DNA of 40,978 nt from Anaerolinea sp. (GTDB lineage: Bacteria > Chloroflexota > Anaerolineae > Anaerolineales > Anaerolineaceae), in assembly GCA_029975055.1 (NCBI GenBank), contig JARKPU010000053.1:1-40978 (forward strand), read 5' to 3'. A program made the position numbers and the translations under genes. Below are positions 1-8,426 of this stretch, piece after piece. Numbering within the stretch: the first letter of the stretch is position 1; the number at the start of each line of letters is the position of its first letter. The notes under the pieces were generated by a model. The model had not been told where the DNA came from, did not search any database, and saw nothing but the letters and a program-made list of their open reading frames with translations.

Positions 1-84
1 CTTCCTTAATAAGCTTGACCGAGAAAGCCAGAAAAAGGCATTGATGTTTATCGCAGGAAAGTTAGCTCAATGAAGATTTCCTGG

Positions 85-1098
85 TTACAGACGCATGTTA
101 TCAGCTGGGCTGGCTTTGCGATGCGCTTGCTCCACATCCACTTCGGCTATCTGGGCATAGTGGCGTACCATATCAAGCGATCCATGTCCGAGCAGCGATT
201 GGAGGGTAAAAACATCTCCTCCAGAACGCAGGTAGGTGATGGCGAAGGTATGCCTGAATTTATGCGGATAAGCCTTCGTGATTTCTGCCCGGTCTCCCAA
301 CCGATTGATCAAGACACGCAAACTATCCTTGTTGAAAGCTCGGTCCGCATGGCTGATGAAGAGGGGGGCGTCGGGATCGTCCCCATCTTCTCGGCTGGCA
401 AGATAACGCCAAACCGCTTTTCGCGCAACCTTACCCAGGTACACCGTGCGTCCTTTACCGCCTTTCGCGCCACCTGCCACTCCGTGACGGATGGTGACCT
501 TTCCGGTCTTGAGATCCACATCGTTGATGATCAGAGAACACAACTCGGTTGCTCGCAATCCAGTGTCCAGCAACATCAACACAATCGCCTGGTCACGGTT
601 TGCGCTCGGCCGGCGCATGACAAACTTTTTTCGTTCTTCAGTTTGCGATTCGCGCGAGTAAACGCAGGCCTTGAGAAGTTTTTCCACATCTTCTTTCGTA
701 AATGTTTCAACGGGATGTTTTTGAAACTTCGGGGCAGTGATTTCTTTAGCGGGATTGGGGAACTTAAATTCAATTTGCAGCCATCCGAAAAAGGATCGAA
801 ACGTTACCCACACATTTCGGATGGATTTGGCGGACAGCGGCTCGGAGCTTCCGTTCCAACGTCTCGGTTTATATTCGGTTCTCAACCAGGCCATGTATCC
901 GGTCAGGTCGGAAGATTGAATTTCCGATACCTCTCGATCTCCGATGAATTTCAACCAATGACCAAGAGTGAACTCATAGGAGGTAATTGTGCGTTGGCTT
1001 AATCCCTCTGCTGTTTTGAATTTTAGGAAGCCGTCGATGGCTTTGGCTAAAGAAAGTGAAACTTTGGATTTTGACGTACCCGGCGAACTGCGGTTCAT
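85..1098 (-). CDS. Tyrosine recombinase / phage-type integrase
   Basis: Site-specific DNA recombinase of 337 residues. The N-terminal part (about 15-115) has the SAM-like core-binding pattern (LSQRTITSYEFTLGHWLKF). The C-terminal catalytic domain shows the arginine in DTGLRATEL, the HKFRH box, the LLGHGS box and the nucleophile in MVRHYAQ, so the R...HxxR...H...Y set is complete. The ATG at 1098 is chosen because GGAGG lies 7-9 bases upstream; an upstream in-frame extension would run into the tRNA gene. The gene is transcribed away from tRNA-fMet and separated from it by a terminator. Family membership is clear; whether it is an island integrase or a Xer-like resident enzyme cannot be decided from sequence alone, although the position by a tRNA 3' end favours integrase. 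Confidence 0.9.
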   Translation of the reverse strand: MNRSSPGTSKSKVSLSLAKAIDGFLKFKTAEGLSQRTITSYEFTLGHWLKFIGDREVSEIQSSDLTGYMAWLRTEYKPRRWNGSSEPLSAKSIRNVWVTFRSFFGWLQIEFKFPNPAKEITAPKFQKHPVETFTKEDVEKLLKACVYSRESQTEERKKFVMRRPSANRDQAIVLMLLDTGLRATELCSLIINDVDLKTGKVTIRHGVAGGAKGGKGRTVYLGKVARKAVWRYLASREDGDDPDAPLFISHADRAFNKDSLRVLINRLGDRAEITKAYPHKFRHTFAITYLRSGGDVFTLQSLLGHGSLDMVRHYAQIAEVDVEQAHRKASPADNMRL

Positions 1099-1152
1099 AA
1101 GAAATTCCTCCATTTTTGGAAAAATGTCTACCGCTGTGCGCCGGGCTAACGA

Positions 1153-1179
1153 AAAACCAGAGCCCGACGGACTCTGGTT
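1153..1179 (-). terminator. Rho-independent terminator after tRNA-fMet
   Basis: On the minus strand an inverted repeat (CCAGAG / CTCTGG, extended by an inner CC/GG pair) is followed directly by TTTTT. It lies just downstream of the tRNA-fMet 3' end and upstream of the recombinase start, so the recombinase needs its own promoter or some read-through. Confidence 0.75.
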
Positions 1180-1188
1180 TGACTTTAG

Positions 1189-1260
1189 TAGCGGGGAGTG
1201 GATTCGAACCACTGACCTCCGGGTTATGAGCCCGACGAGCTGCCACTGCTCTACCCCGCA
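1189..1260 (-). tRNA. tRNA-fMet (CAT), initiator
   Basis: A full cloverleaf reads on the minus strand: a 5' acceptor strand TGCGGGG pairing with CCCCGC, an anticodon stem-loop GGGCTCATAACCC, and a T arm GTGG-TTCGAAT-CCAC. The three consecutive G:C pairs flanking the CAT anticodon loop and the unpaired first acceptor position (T1 against T72) are initiator hallmarks. The 3' CCA is not encoded. Position 73 is A at 1189. Confidence 0.93.
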
Positions 1261-1565
1261 TCGCGATCTGTATTATACCACCGCCTCCGCATCCGTCAAG
1301 GCTCTTGTAAACAGGATAATTGTCATGCGGAAAAATATGAGTACTTAACTTGTTTTAATCCAATTCCACCCGTACAATGACATATCAATATTACTGGTAG
1401 TAAACCCCTTTCTCATATAAGAATTAACCTGCATTTAACTTCCTTTAATTCGGAATCTGATATAGAATGAAGTTCATCCAATAATGCATGTTACAAAGGA
1501 GGTGGTGCTTAGGGCTTAACAGCTTTCCTTTATCCATTCATACTATTTCTAGAGGAGAATGCAAT
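1261..1565. other. Intergenic leader upstream of the decahaem cytochrome
   Basis: These 305 bases are A+T-rich compared with the genes on either side and hold no convincing gene. A sequence TGATATAGAAT near 1459-1469 looks like an extended -10 box, but I see no good -35 partner. A strong Shine-Dalgarno-like AAAGGAGG at about 1494-1501 lies some 65 bases before the chosen cytochrome start; the reading frame behind it is only a few codons long, so it may be a leader peptide or chance. Confidence 0.4.
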
Positions 1566-3773
1566 ATGCAGCATAGGTTACCGAAATACCTATCCATTGT
1601 TGTGCTGCTGATCGGCGTGGGTCTACTCATGGCTGCATGCAACGCCGCAACTCCAGCACCTACCGAGCCACCCGTACAGGCCCCGGCACCCACCTGCCCG
1701 GCACCGGTACCCTGCCCTACCCCGGTCGCCGGCCCAGAAGCACCCTTCCAGGCCTTATGGGAAGCGTCACCTCACAATGACGCGAAATCTGAAGCGTTCG
1801 TGCACTGGGACGAGACCGAAGATAAATCGGTGCCCGTCGAATGCGCAACCTGCCACAGCTCCACCGGCTTCCAGGATTTCGTCGGCGCCGATGGCTCTGA
1901 GGCCGGCAGCGTCGAAAAACCCGCCCCAATCGGCACGACCGTCAACTGCGTGGCCTGCCATAACAACGCCACCGCCAAACTGACGAGCGTTTCCTTCCTG
2001 TCGGGCGTCACGATCAACAACCTCGGCCCCGAAGCGCGCTGCATGGTCTGCCACCAGGGACGCGCCACCAAGGTCCAGGTCGATGCGCAGATCGAGAAAT
2101 TCAGCGCGACCGATCCCGACAAGGTTGTCGAGCCCATCACCAGCGGTGATACGACCTCGCGATTTGGCTTCATCAACGTCCACTACTTTGCCGCCGCCAT
2201 CACCCTTTATGGTACCGAAGTCAAGGGTGGGTATGAATACGACGGCAAAGCCTATGACGCCAAGAACGACCACGTCGAAGGCTATGCCACCTGCGTCGGC
2301 TGCCACAACCCCCACACGCTGGAAGTCAAGGTCGATGAATGCGCCGTCTGCCACGAAGGCGTGAAATCGGCCGAAGACCTCAAGGCGATCCGCATGATCT
2401 CGTCTGCGCCCGATTATGACGGCGACGGCGATGTCACCGAGGGGATGGCGGGCGAGATCGAAGGCCTGCAGGCCGCGCTTTACACCGCGATCCAGTCCTA
2501 TGCCACCGAGAAGGCCGGGCTGCCCATCGTGTACGATGCGGCTGCCTACCCGTACTTCTTCGCCGATAAAGACGCTGACGGCAAGGGCGACACGAACGAC
2601 TCTGGCGGTGGTGTGGCCTACAACGCCTGGACTCCGCGTTTGCTGAAAGCCGCCTACAACTACCAGGTGTCGATCAAAGACCCGGGCAATTTCGCTCACG
2701 GCAACAAGTACATCGTTCAGCTGCTCTTCGACTCGATCGAGGATCTGAACACCGCCCTCAGCAGCCCGGTCGATATGAGCAAGATGCACCGCGATGACGC
2801 GGGCCACTTCGCCGGCAACACCGAGCCGTTCCGCCACTGGGACGGCGAGGAAGGCAACGTGCCCGCCGGCTGCGCCAAATGCCACTCGGCCACCGGCCTG
2901 CCGCAATTCATCAAGGAAGGCGTCAACATCACCAACAAAGCCTCCAATGGCTTCCTGTGCTCCACCTGCCATGACGAGGCCAACTGGCCGGCGAACTACA
3001 CCGTCAACGATGTCACCTTCCCCAGCGGCGCCAAGGTCACCTTCGGCGAGGGCGCTCCGGCGAACCTCTGCCTGGCGTGCCACCAGGGCCGCGAGTCCAC
3101 CGCTTCGGTGAACAAAGCTCTTGGCGATGCCGAAGCCGATACCCCGTCTGACAAGATCCGCTTCCGCAACGTGCACTACTTTGCTGCGGGCGCCACGCTC
3201 TTCGGCACCGAGGTTAAGGGCATCTACGAGTACCCGGGCAAGGAATACGCCGGGCAGTTCATGCACGAGGGCAACCTGAACACCTGCACCTCCTGCCATG
3301 ACGCGCACGTGCTGGCCCCGAACCTCGAAGCCTGCGCCGGCTGCCACCAGACGGATGACCCCGGCACGATTCGCCTCAACTCGAAGGATGATTACGACGG
3401 CGACGGCGACGTCACCGAAGGCCTGAAGGGTGAGGTGGATACCTACACCGAACTGCTCTACGCCGCCCTCCAGGCATACGCCAAGGATGTGGCGAAAGTC
3501 GGCATCCTCTACAACCCGGCAGCCTACCCGTACTTCTTCGTCGATAACGACGGAGACGGTAAAGCCGACGTCAACGCAGACGGCGCCGCCATTGGCTACA
3601 ACGCCTTCACGCCGCGCAGCCTCAAAGCCGCCTACAACCTGCAATACGCCAAGAAGGACCCCGGCGCTTATGTCCACAATGCCAAGTATGTGATGCAAGC
3701 ATTGTATGACTCGATCGCCGACCTCAAGACCAAGGTTCCTTCGATCGACAACTCCAAGCTGATCCGCCCATAA
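1566..3773 (+). CDS. Decahaem c-type cytochrome lipoprotein with internal duplication
   Basis: Exported multihaem electron carrier of 735 residues. The N-terminus is a lipoprotein signal (hydrophobic IVVLLIGVGLLMAAC with a lipobox cysteine), followed by a Pro/Thr-rich linker. Ten CxxCH haem motifs occur, five in each half: CATCH, CVACH, CMVCH, CVGCH, CAVCH, then CAKCH, CSTCH, CLACH, CTSCH, CAGCH. The halves align along their length, including matching acidic stretches (DYDGDGDVTEG twice, then DKDADGKGD and DNDGDGKAD) that look like calcium-binding loops, and matching AAYPYFF segments. The ATG at 1566 is preferred over one at 1488 because AGAGGAG lies about 9 bases upstream and the signal peptide begins there. 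The next gene is another multihaem cytochrome, so they probably form one extracytoplasmic redox chain. Electron donor and acceptor are unknown. Confidence 0.9.
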   Translation: MQHRLPKYLSIVVLLIGVGLLMAACNAATPAPTEPPVQAPAPTCPAPVPCPTPVAGPEAPFQALWEASPHNDAKSEAFVHWDETEDKSVPVECATCHSSTGFQDFVGADGSEAGSVEKPAPIGTTVNCVACHNNATAKLTSVSFLSGVTINNLGPEARCMVCHQGRATKVQVDAQIEKFSATDPDKVVEPITSGDTTSRFGFINVHYFAAAITLYGTEVKGGYEYDGKAYDAKNDHVEGYATCVGCHNPHTLEVKVDECAVCHEGVKSAEDLKAIRMISSAPDYDGDGDVTEGMAGEIEGLQAALYTAIQSYATEKAGLPIVYDAAAYPYFFADKDADGKGDTNDSGGGVAYNAWTPRLLKAAYNYQVSIKDPGNFAHGNKYIVQLLFDSIEDLNTALSSPVDMSKMHRDDAGHFAGNTEPFRHWDGEEGNVPAGCAKCHSATGLPQFIKEGVNITNKASNGFLCSTCHDEANWPANYTVNDVTFPSGAKVTFGEGAPANLCLACHQGRESTASVNKALGDAEADTPSDKIRFRNVHYFAAGATLFGTEVKGIYEYPGKEYAGQFMHEGNLNTCTSCHDAHVLAPNLEACAGCHQTDDPGTIRLNSKDDYDGDGDVTEGLKGEVDTYTELLYAALQAYAKDVAKVGILYNPAAYPYFFVDNDGDGKADVNADGAAIGYNAFTPRSLKAAYNLQYAKKDPGAYVHNAKYVMQALYDSIADLKTKVPSIDNSKLIRP

Positions 3774-3790
3774 CGGTCAGCGCAAGCCTG

Positions 3791-3828
3791 AAAAACCGTT
3801 CCCGGGAAACCGGGGACGGTTTTTCATT
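3791..3828 (+). terminator. Rho-independent terminator after the decahaem cytochrome
   Basis: An inverted repeat (AAACCGT...ACGGTTT around a GC-rich centre) is followed by a T-rich run. It lies 18 bases after the cytochrome stop and separates it from the next cytochrome gene, which therefore probably has its own promoter in the A+T-rich 3830-3900 stretch. Confidence 0.8.
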
Positions 3829-3911
3829 TTCTAATCATCCAAATCACATATTAATTTAATATTAGAGTTATAATACCCCCTATCCCATATATATCCAAAG
3901 GATAACAGTTT

Positions 3912-5624
3912 ATGAAACGCTTCTTCGAGGCTATCAAACGGTTCTTCCTGCCCCCTGCCGAAAGCAAAACCTTCCTCCGCATTCTGCCGTTGATTGTGGT
4001 CGCGTTTCTCATGATAATTCTCTTTGGGGCGGCTAACTACGCCTGGGAAGAGAGCAACTCGATCAGCTTTTGCGGGTTGACCTGCCACACCATGCCCCCG
4101 GAATACGTCACCCACCAGGATTCGCCGCACACCAACGTCACCTGTGAAGACTGCCACATGGGCCGCGACCGGCTGAACGTGATGATCGGCCGCAAGGTGC
4201 GCTACTCGTGGCAGACCGGCACGGCCATGGTTTTCAACACCTATGAATACCCCATCATCGCGAAGAACATGGCACCGGCCCGCCAGGCGTGCGAAAACTG
4301 CCACAAGCCGGATAAATTCTCCAGTGATAAATTGACGGAAATCAAGCATTACGCCGAAGACGAAGCCAACACCCTCACCACCACTTACCTGGTCACCAAG
4401 ACCGGCGGCGGCACCTCGCGTGAAGGGCTTGGGTTCGGCATCCACTGGCATGTGGAAAACCCGGTCTTCTTCTATGCCACCGATAAAGAACAGCAGAATA
4501 TCCCCTACATCGTCGTCCAAAACCCGGATGGCTCACAGACAGAATATGTCGATGTCGAATCCGGCTTCGACCCTGCCACCATCCAAAAAGGCCAGCTGCG
4601 GCAGATGGATTGCATCACCTGCCACAACCGCACCGCCCACCTCGTGGGCAGCCCGCAGGCCACCATGGATGACCTGATCAACCGCGGGCTTGTTTCGGCA
4701 CAGATCCCGGAGATCAAGAAGAAAGGCGTGGAGGTGCTCGGCGCAAGCTACCCAACCACCCAGGAAGCCCTGGATGCGATCGCCGCCCTCTCGGCTTACT
4801 ATCAACAGCAAAAAGCCGATTTCTACGCACAGAACGGCGCGCTGGTGGAGAACGCCATCGTTGCTATTCAGGTGGCCTACCAACGCACCAACTTCCCCGA
4901 CCAGAAGGTCAACTGGCAGACTCATCCGAACAACCTGGCGCACAAGGACTCTCCCGGCTGCTTCCGCTGCCATGACGGCAAGCACCTGACCGCCGATACC
5001 AAGGGCATTCGCCTCGAGTGCAACCTGTGCCACTCCATCCCGGTCGTCAGCGCGGCGGGCCAGTTGCTCACCAACATCGAAATCTCCTCCGGCCCCGAGC
5101 CAGACAGCCACGCCGACAGCAACTGGATTAACCTGCACCGCAACCAGTTCGATGAATCCTGCTCGGCCTGCCACAGCGTGGATGACCCGGGCGGCACGAG
5201 CAACACCTCGTTCTGCTCCAACAGCGCCTGCCACGGCAGCAGCTGGAGTTATGCCGGGTTCGATGCGCCAAAAGTGCGCGAAATCCTGGGGTTGAACATC
5301 ACGCCCACCCCGGCCCCCACGCCTGAACCCGAAACGCAGGCCGGGCAGCCCGCCGGCGCACCAACCTACACGAAAGACATAGCTCCGCTGCTTAAGAAAT
5401 GCGCCGGCTGCCATGGCGCGAGCGGGCAAAAGGGCGTGAACCTGACCAGTTACGCCGCCATCATGAAAGGCGGAGACAGCGGGGCCATCGTCGTGCCCGG
5501 AGACCCCGCCGGCAGCTTGCTGGTCAAAGCTCAATCGGGCGACAAGCCGCATTTCGTCCAGTTGAACAAGACCGACCTCCAAAAGGTGATCGACTGGATC
5601 CAGGGCGGCGCGCTCGAGAAATGA
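3912..5624 (+). CDS. Membrane-anchored nonahaem cytochrome c, NapC/NirT-like N-terminus
   Basis: 570 residues. A single N-terminal membrane helix (IVVAFLMIILFGAANYAW, about 29-47) is followed by the NapC/NrfH-like start FCGLTCHTMPPEY, typical of quinol-oxidising membrane tetrahaem proteins. Nine haem sites are visible: CGLTCH (CX3CH), CEDCH, CENCH, CITCH, CFRCH, CNLCH, CSACH, CSNSACH (CX4CH) and CAGCH. A Pro/Thr linker (TPTPAPTPEPE) precedes the last 90 residues, which resemble the cytochrome domain often found in planctomycetes (DIAPLLKKCAGCHG ... GSLLVKA ... IDWIQGGA). The likely role is to take electrons from the quinone pool and pass them to outside carriers such as the preceding decahaem lipoprotein. 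The two irregular haem motifs and the fused terminal domain are unusual. Confidence 0.88.
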   Translation: MKRFFEAIKRFFLPPAESKTFLRILPLIVVAFLMIILFGAANYAWEESNSISFCGLTCHTMPPEYVTHQDSPHTNVTCEDCHMGRDRLNVMIGRKVRYSWQTGTAMVFNTYEYPIIAKNMAPARQACENCHKPDKFSSDKLTEIKHYAEDEANTLTTTYLVTKTGGGTSREGLGFGIHWHVENPVFFYATDKEQQNIPYIVVQNPDGSQTEYVDVESGFDPATIQKGQLRQMDCITCHNRTAHLVGSPQATMDDLINRGLVSAQIPEIKKKGVEVLGASYPTTQEALDAIAALSAYYQQQKADFYAQNGALVENAIVAIQVAYQRTNFPDQKVNWQTHPNNLAHKDSPGCFRCHDGKHLTADTKGIRLECNLCHSIPVVSAAGQLLTNIEISSGPEPDSHADSNWINLHRNQFDESCSACHSVDDPGGTSNTSFCSNSACHGSSWSYAGFDAPKVREILGLNITPTPAPTPEPETQAGQPAGAPTYTKDIAPLLKKCAGCHGASGQKGVNLTSYAAIMKGGDSGAIVVPGDPAGSLLVKAQSGDKPHFVQLNKTDLQKVIDWIQGGALEK

Positions 5625-5649
5625 CCTGACGGGAAAGCCCGCGCACTGG

Positions 5650-5687
5650 TTCAGCCGATGGCGGGGCCCGCCCCGCCGTTGGCTGAA
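5650..5687. repeat. Large GC-rich inverted repeat after the nonahaem cytochrome
   Basis: TTCAGCC and GGCGGGGC on the left pair with GCCCCGCC and GGCTGAA on the right, with small internal mismatches. It lies in the 3' untranslated region, ahead of a proper terminator, and may stabilise the mRNA end. Confidence 0.6.
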
Positions 5688-5711
5688 GTGAAAGGGAAAT
5701 GATCCATAGAC

Positions 5712-5745
5712 CAGGGGCTGCCTGAGCGCAGCCCCTGTTTTAATT
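5712..5745 (+). terminator. Rho-independent terminator
   Basis: Perfect arms CAGGGGCTGC / GCAGCCCCTG around a 6-base loop, followed by TTTTAATTTTT. It ends the cytochrome transcription unit. Confidence 0.88.
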
Positions 5746-5868
5746 TTTAACACGCGTTAATCTTCACTGTGTTATACTAAACCGTAGCGGCTCAGCCAAT
5801 CGAATGATCTTTCTTCGTGAAAACCATCGACACCACAACTCACCCCTACCTCAAAGCGAGGACCTCCA

Positions 5869-6474
5869 ATGAAAACCCTCTTGATCATGCGGCATGGTAA
5901 ATCGAGCTGGAAAGACGAGCATTTGGATGACCATGAAAGGCCCCTGGCAAAGCGAGGCGTGCGTGAAAGCCGCATGATGGGGGAACTTCTCCGCGACCGA
6001 GAGTTGATCCCTGAAATGATCCTGCTATCCACCTCCGAGCGCACCCGCCAGACGGCTCAGCTGCTCAAAGAAACGTCTGGCTTCGAGGGTGAGATGCGCG
6101 CGCTCGATTCGCTTTACCTGGCTGAAGCGGAAACTTATATCCAGGCTCTCCTCACCCTGCCGGACGATATCGAACGGGTGATGGTCATCGGGCACAACCC
6201 CGGGCTGGAAGCGCTGCTGCAGATTCTCTCCGGGCGCATCGAGGCCCTCCCCACCGCCGTGGTGGCTTATATCAGCCTGCCGATCGATCACTGGACCGAC
6301 CTCACCAACAAGGTGGAAGGCGAGCTGGTCGAATTGTGGCGCCCGAAAGAGCTGCGAGAGCTTGAAGAAGAAGCAGAAGAGAAGAAAGAAAAGGAAAAGG
6401 AGAAGGAGAAGGAGAGAGAAAAAGAGAAGGAAAAGCGAAAAGAAAAACCCCAGAAAGGTCACAAGAAAAAGTAG
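5869..6474 (+). CDS. sixA: SixA-like phosphohistidine phosphatase with Lys/Glu-rich tail
   Basis: Histidine-phosphatase-superfamily protein of 201 residues. The catalytic RHG motif (LLIMRHGKSSW) is at residues 7-10, and the second histidine motif (VMVIGHNPGLEALL) is near 105. Together with the small size this fits SixA-type phosphohistidine phosphatases, which remove phosphate from histidine phosphotransfer proteins. GAGGACC precedes the ATG. After about residue 160 the fold ends and a highly charged tail of roughly 40 residues made almost only of Lys, Glu and Arg follows; the family does not normally carry this. The tail could bind nucleic acid or membrane, or be a low-complexity expansion from AAG/GAG slippage. 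The gene stands alone with its own terminator. Confidence 0.85.
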   Translation: MKTLLIMRHGKSSWKDEHLDDHERPLAKRGVRESRMMGELLRDRELIPEMILLSTSERTRQTAQLLKETSGFEGEMRALDSLYLAEAETYIQALLTLPDDIERVMVIGHNPGLEALLQILSGRIEALPTAVVAYISLPIDHWTDLTNKVEGELVELWRPKELRELEEEAEEKKEKEKEKEKEREKEKEKRKEKPQKGHKKK

Positions 6475-6497
6475 ACCGGGTCAGACACGAAGCTTCC

Positions 6498-6521
6498 AAC
6501 GGGCGCGCTGCGCCCGTTTTG
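6498..6521 (+). terminator. Rho-independent terminator after the SixA-like gene
   Basis: Arms AACGGGCG / CGCCCGTT with a 5-base loop, followed by TTTTGAT. It separates the phosphatase gene from the peptidase gene. Confidence 0.75.
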
Positions 6522-6553
6522 ATATCTCACCCATTTGCAGGGAGAACCTCACC

Positions 6554-8422
6554 ATGAAAACCCAAAAACCCTTCGGCCTGTGGGAAAGCCCGATTACCCC
6601 CCAGGCGCTGAGCCAGCGCGTGCGCCTGGAAGACGTGCAATTTGACAGCGACGGCCAGACTCTCCTCTGGCTGGAGGGACGCTCGGATCGCCGCCAGTTG
6701 GTGTGCAAGCAAGGGTCAAACGCCCGCCGAGACCTGCTCGAAGGCCATTCACCAAGCGGCGGGGTGGGCTACGGCGGCGGTGAATTTACCGTGCGCGGCG
6801 GGCAGGTGATCTTCGCCGAACGCGACGGGCGGCTCTACCGGCACTCTCTCGGCTATGCGAAGCCAGAGGCCGTCACCCCGCCTTTCGGCGGCGCTGCCGC
6901 CCCCGCCCTCTCGCCCGACGGGAATTGGGTGCTGTATGTCTTCAGCGACGGCGTCACCGACCTGCTCGGGTTGGCCGATTCCACCGGAAACGAATGGCCC
7001 ATCCAGGCCGCGCGCGGAGCCGATTTTTACATGCAGCCCGCCTGGCACCCGGGCGGCGAGAAGATCGCCTGGGTGGAGTGGAACTTCCCGAACATGCCCT
7101 GGGATGGCACGCGCATCATGCTTGCCGAGCTGGCCGGCAGCCCGCCGCGCATGAGCGCTGCACACCAGGTGGGCGGCGGCAATGATACGCCTGCCGCTCA
7201 GCCGGTCTTCTCGCCGGATGGGCGCTGGCTGGCATTTATCGAGACCGGAAGTGAATGGGACCGCCTGGTGCTGCTCGACCTATCGGATGGCAGCCACCGC
7301 ACCCTGTATGACAGCGGCGCCCACCTGTGCACCCCTGCCTGGGGGCAGGGCGACCGGTCGCTGGCCTGGCGGTATGACAGCCGCGCCCTGTATGCGCTGC
7401 GCAGCCTGCGGGGTTTCGCGGAGCTTGTATGCATCTCGCTCGATGGCAGCGTTGAGAAGATCGACACCGCCCCATACACCTGGCTTGAGCAGCTCGCCGC
7501 CTCGCCGGTGGCGGCCGAGGCGGCGTTCATCGCCTCCGCGCCGGACATACCCGGCCGCGTGGTGCGCTGGGATGGCACCAGCCTGCAGGTGATAGCCCGT
7601 TCGACCACCGAGACGACCGACCCCGCCTACCTCCCCGTTGCCCAGGCGCTCGAATGGCAAACCGCCGACGGCTCGCAGGTGTTTGGCCTGTATTATCCGC
7701 CCACGAACCCGCGCTTTGAGTCTCAGGGCCTGCCGCCCGCCATCGTGAACGTCCACGGCGGGCCCACGTCGCACGTCCCGCACAGTTACGCGCCCGAGGC
7801 AGCTTACTTCACCAGCCGGGGATACGCGGTGGTGGAGGTGAACTACCGCGGCAGCAGCAATTATGGGCGCGCGTACCTGAACGCGCTGCGCCAGCACTGG
7901 GGCGAATATGATGTGGACGATACCGTTTCCTGCCAGAAGGCCCTTGGCAAGCTGGGCCTGGCCGACCCGGCCCGCTGCGTGATCAAAGGCGGTTCCGCCG
8001 GCGGGTACACCCTGCTGAACGCGCTTGTGCGCCACCCGGGGGTCTTCAAAGCCGGGGTTTGCCTGTTTGGGGTGAGCAACCTCTATGCGCTGGACATGGA
8101 CACGCATAAATTCGAGAAGCATTACACCGCCAGCATGGTCGGCGCTTTGCCCGAAGCCTCTGCGCGGTACCAGGCCTGGTCGCCGGCCTTTCACGCAGAC
8201 CGCATTCGCGATCCGTTGATCATCTTCCAGGGCAGCGAAGACAAGGTGGTGCCGCCGAACCAATCGGAAAGCATCGTTTCGGCGCTGCGAAAGAACGGGG
8301 TGACTCACAAGTACGTCGTGTATGAAGGCGAAGGCCACGGCTTTCGCAAGGCCGAACACATCGCCGATTACCTCAAGGAAACCGAGCGCTTCTTGCTGGA
8401 AAACGTGCTGTTCGCGCCTTGA
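6554..8422 (+). CDS. S9 (prolyl oligopeptidase) family serine peptidase
   Basis: 622 residues. The N-terminal two thirds is a TolB/WD-like beta-propeller with repeated SPDG(N/R)W strands (ALSPDGNWVLYV, VFSPDGRWLAFI). The C-terminal alpha/beta-hydrolase domain has the oxyanion region VHGGPTSHV, nucleophile Ser in KGGSAGGY (about residue 480), Asp in GSEDKVVPP (about 562) and His in GEGHGF (about 594), so the triad is complete. It should cleave short peptides, in the acylaminoacyl-peptidase or dipeptidyl-peptidase branch. No signal peptide is seen, so it is likely cytoplasmic. The ATG at 6554 follows GGAGAACC; longer upstream frames would run back through the terminator and the SixA tail. It is convergent with the hydrolase gene, with only a few bases between them. 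Confidence 0.92.
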   Translation: MKTQKPFGLWESPITPQALSQRVRLEDVQFDSDGQTLLWLEGRSDRRQLVCKQGSNARRDLLEGHSPSGGVGYGGGEFTVRGGQVIFAERDGRLYRHSLGYAKPEAVTPPFGGAAAPALSPDGNWVLYVFSDGVTDLLGLADSTGNEWPIQAARGADFYMQPAWHPGGEKIAWVEWNFPNMPWDGTRIMLAELAGSPPRMSAAHQVGGGNDTPAAQPVFSPDGRWLAFIETGSEWDRLVLLDLSDGSHRTLYDSGAHLCTPAWGQGDRSLAWRYDSRALYALRSLRGFAELVCISLDGSVEKIDTAPYTWLEQLAASPVAAEAAFIASAPDIPGRVVRWDGTSLQVIARSTTETTDPAYLPVAQALEWQTADGSQVFGLYYPPTNPRFESQGLPPAIVNVHGGPTSHVPHSYAPEAAYFTSRGYAVVEVNYRGSSNYGRAYLNALRQHWGEYDVDDTVSCQKALGKLGLADPARCVIKGGSAGGYTLLNALVRHPGVFKAGVCLFGVSNLYALDMDTHKFEKHYTASMVGALPEASARYQAWSPAFHADRIRDPLIIFQGSEDKVVPPNQSESIVSALRKNGVTHKYVVYEGEGHGFRKAEHIADYLKETERFLLENVLFAP

Positions 8423-8426
8423 TGCG

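Larger units (their letters stand above)
1..1188. mobile_element. Edge of a putative island inserted at tRNA-fMet
   Basis: The tyrosine recombinase gene sits immediately on the 3' side of the initiator tRNA gene, which is where site-specific islands that use tRNA genes as attachment sites usually carry their integrase. The island body would lie to the left, outside the window. No attachment-site repeat can be tested because the other end is not visible, so this is inference from layout only. The recombinase might instead be a resident gene that merely lies next to a tRNA. Confidence 0.45.

Noticed and set aside
1157..1177. Sequence near the integrase resembling the tRNA-fMet anticodon arm, considered as an attachment-site repeat
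   Set aside because: Only about nine bases (GAGCCCGAC) match and they form one arm of the terminator hairpin.
1767..3698. 643-codon minus-strand open frame opposite the decahaem cytochrome
   Set aside because: The plus strand has ten haem motifs, a lipoprotein signal and a ribosome site; the opposite frame is a codon-bias shadow of G+C-rich coding DNA.
4533..5753. 406-codon minus-strand frame opposite the nonahaem cytochrome
   Set aside because: Shadow of a well-supported gene; also runs through the terminator.
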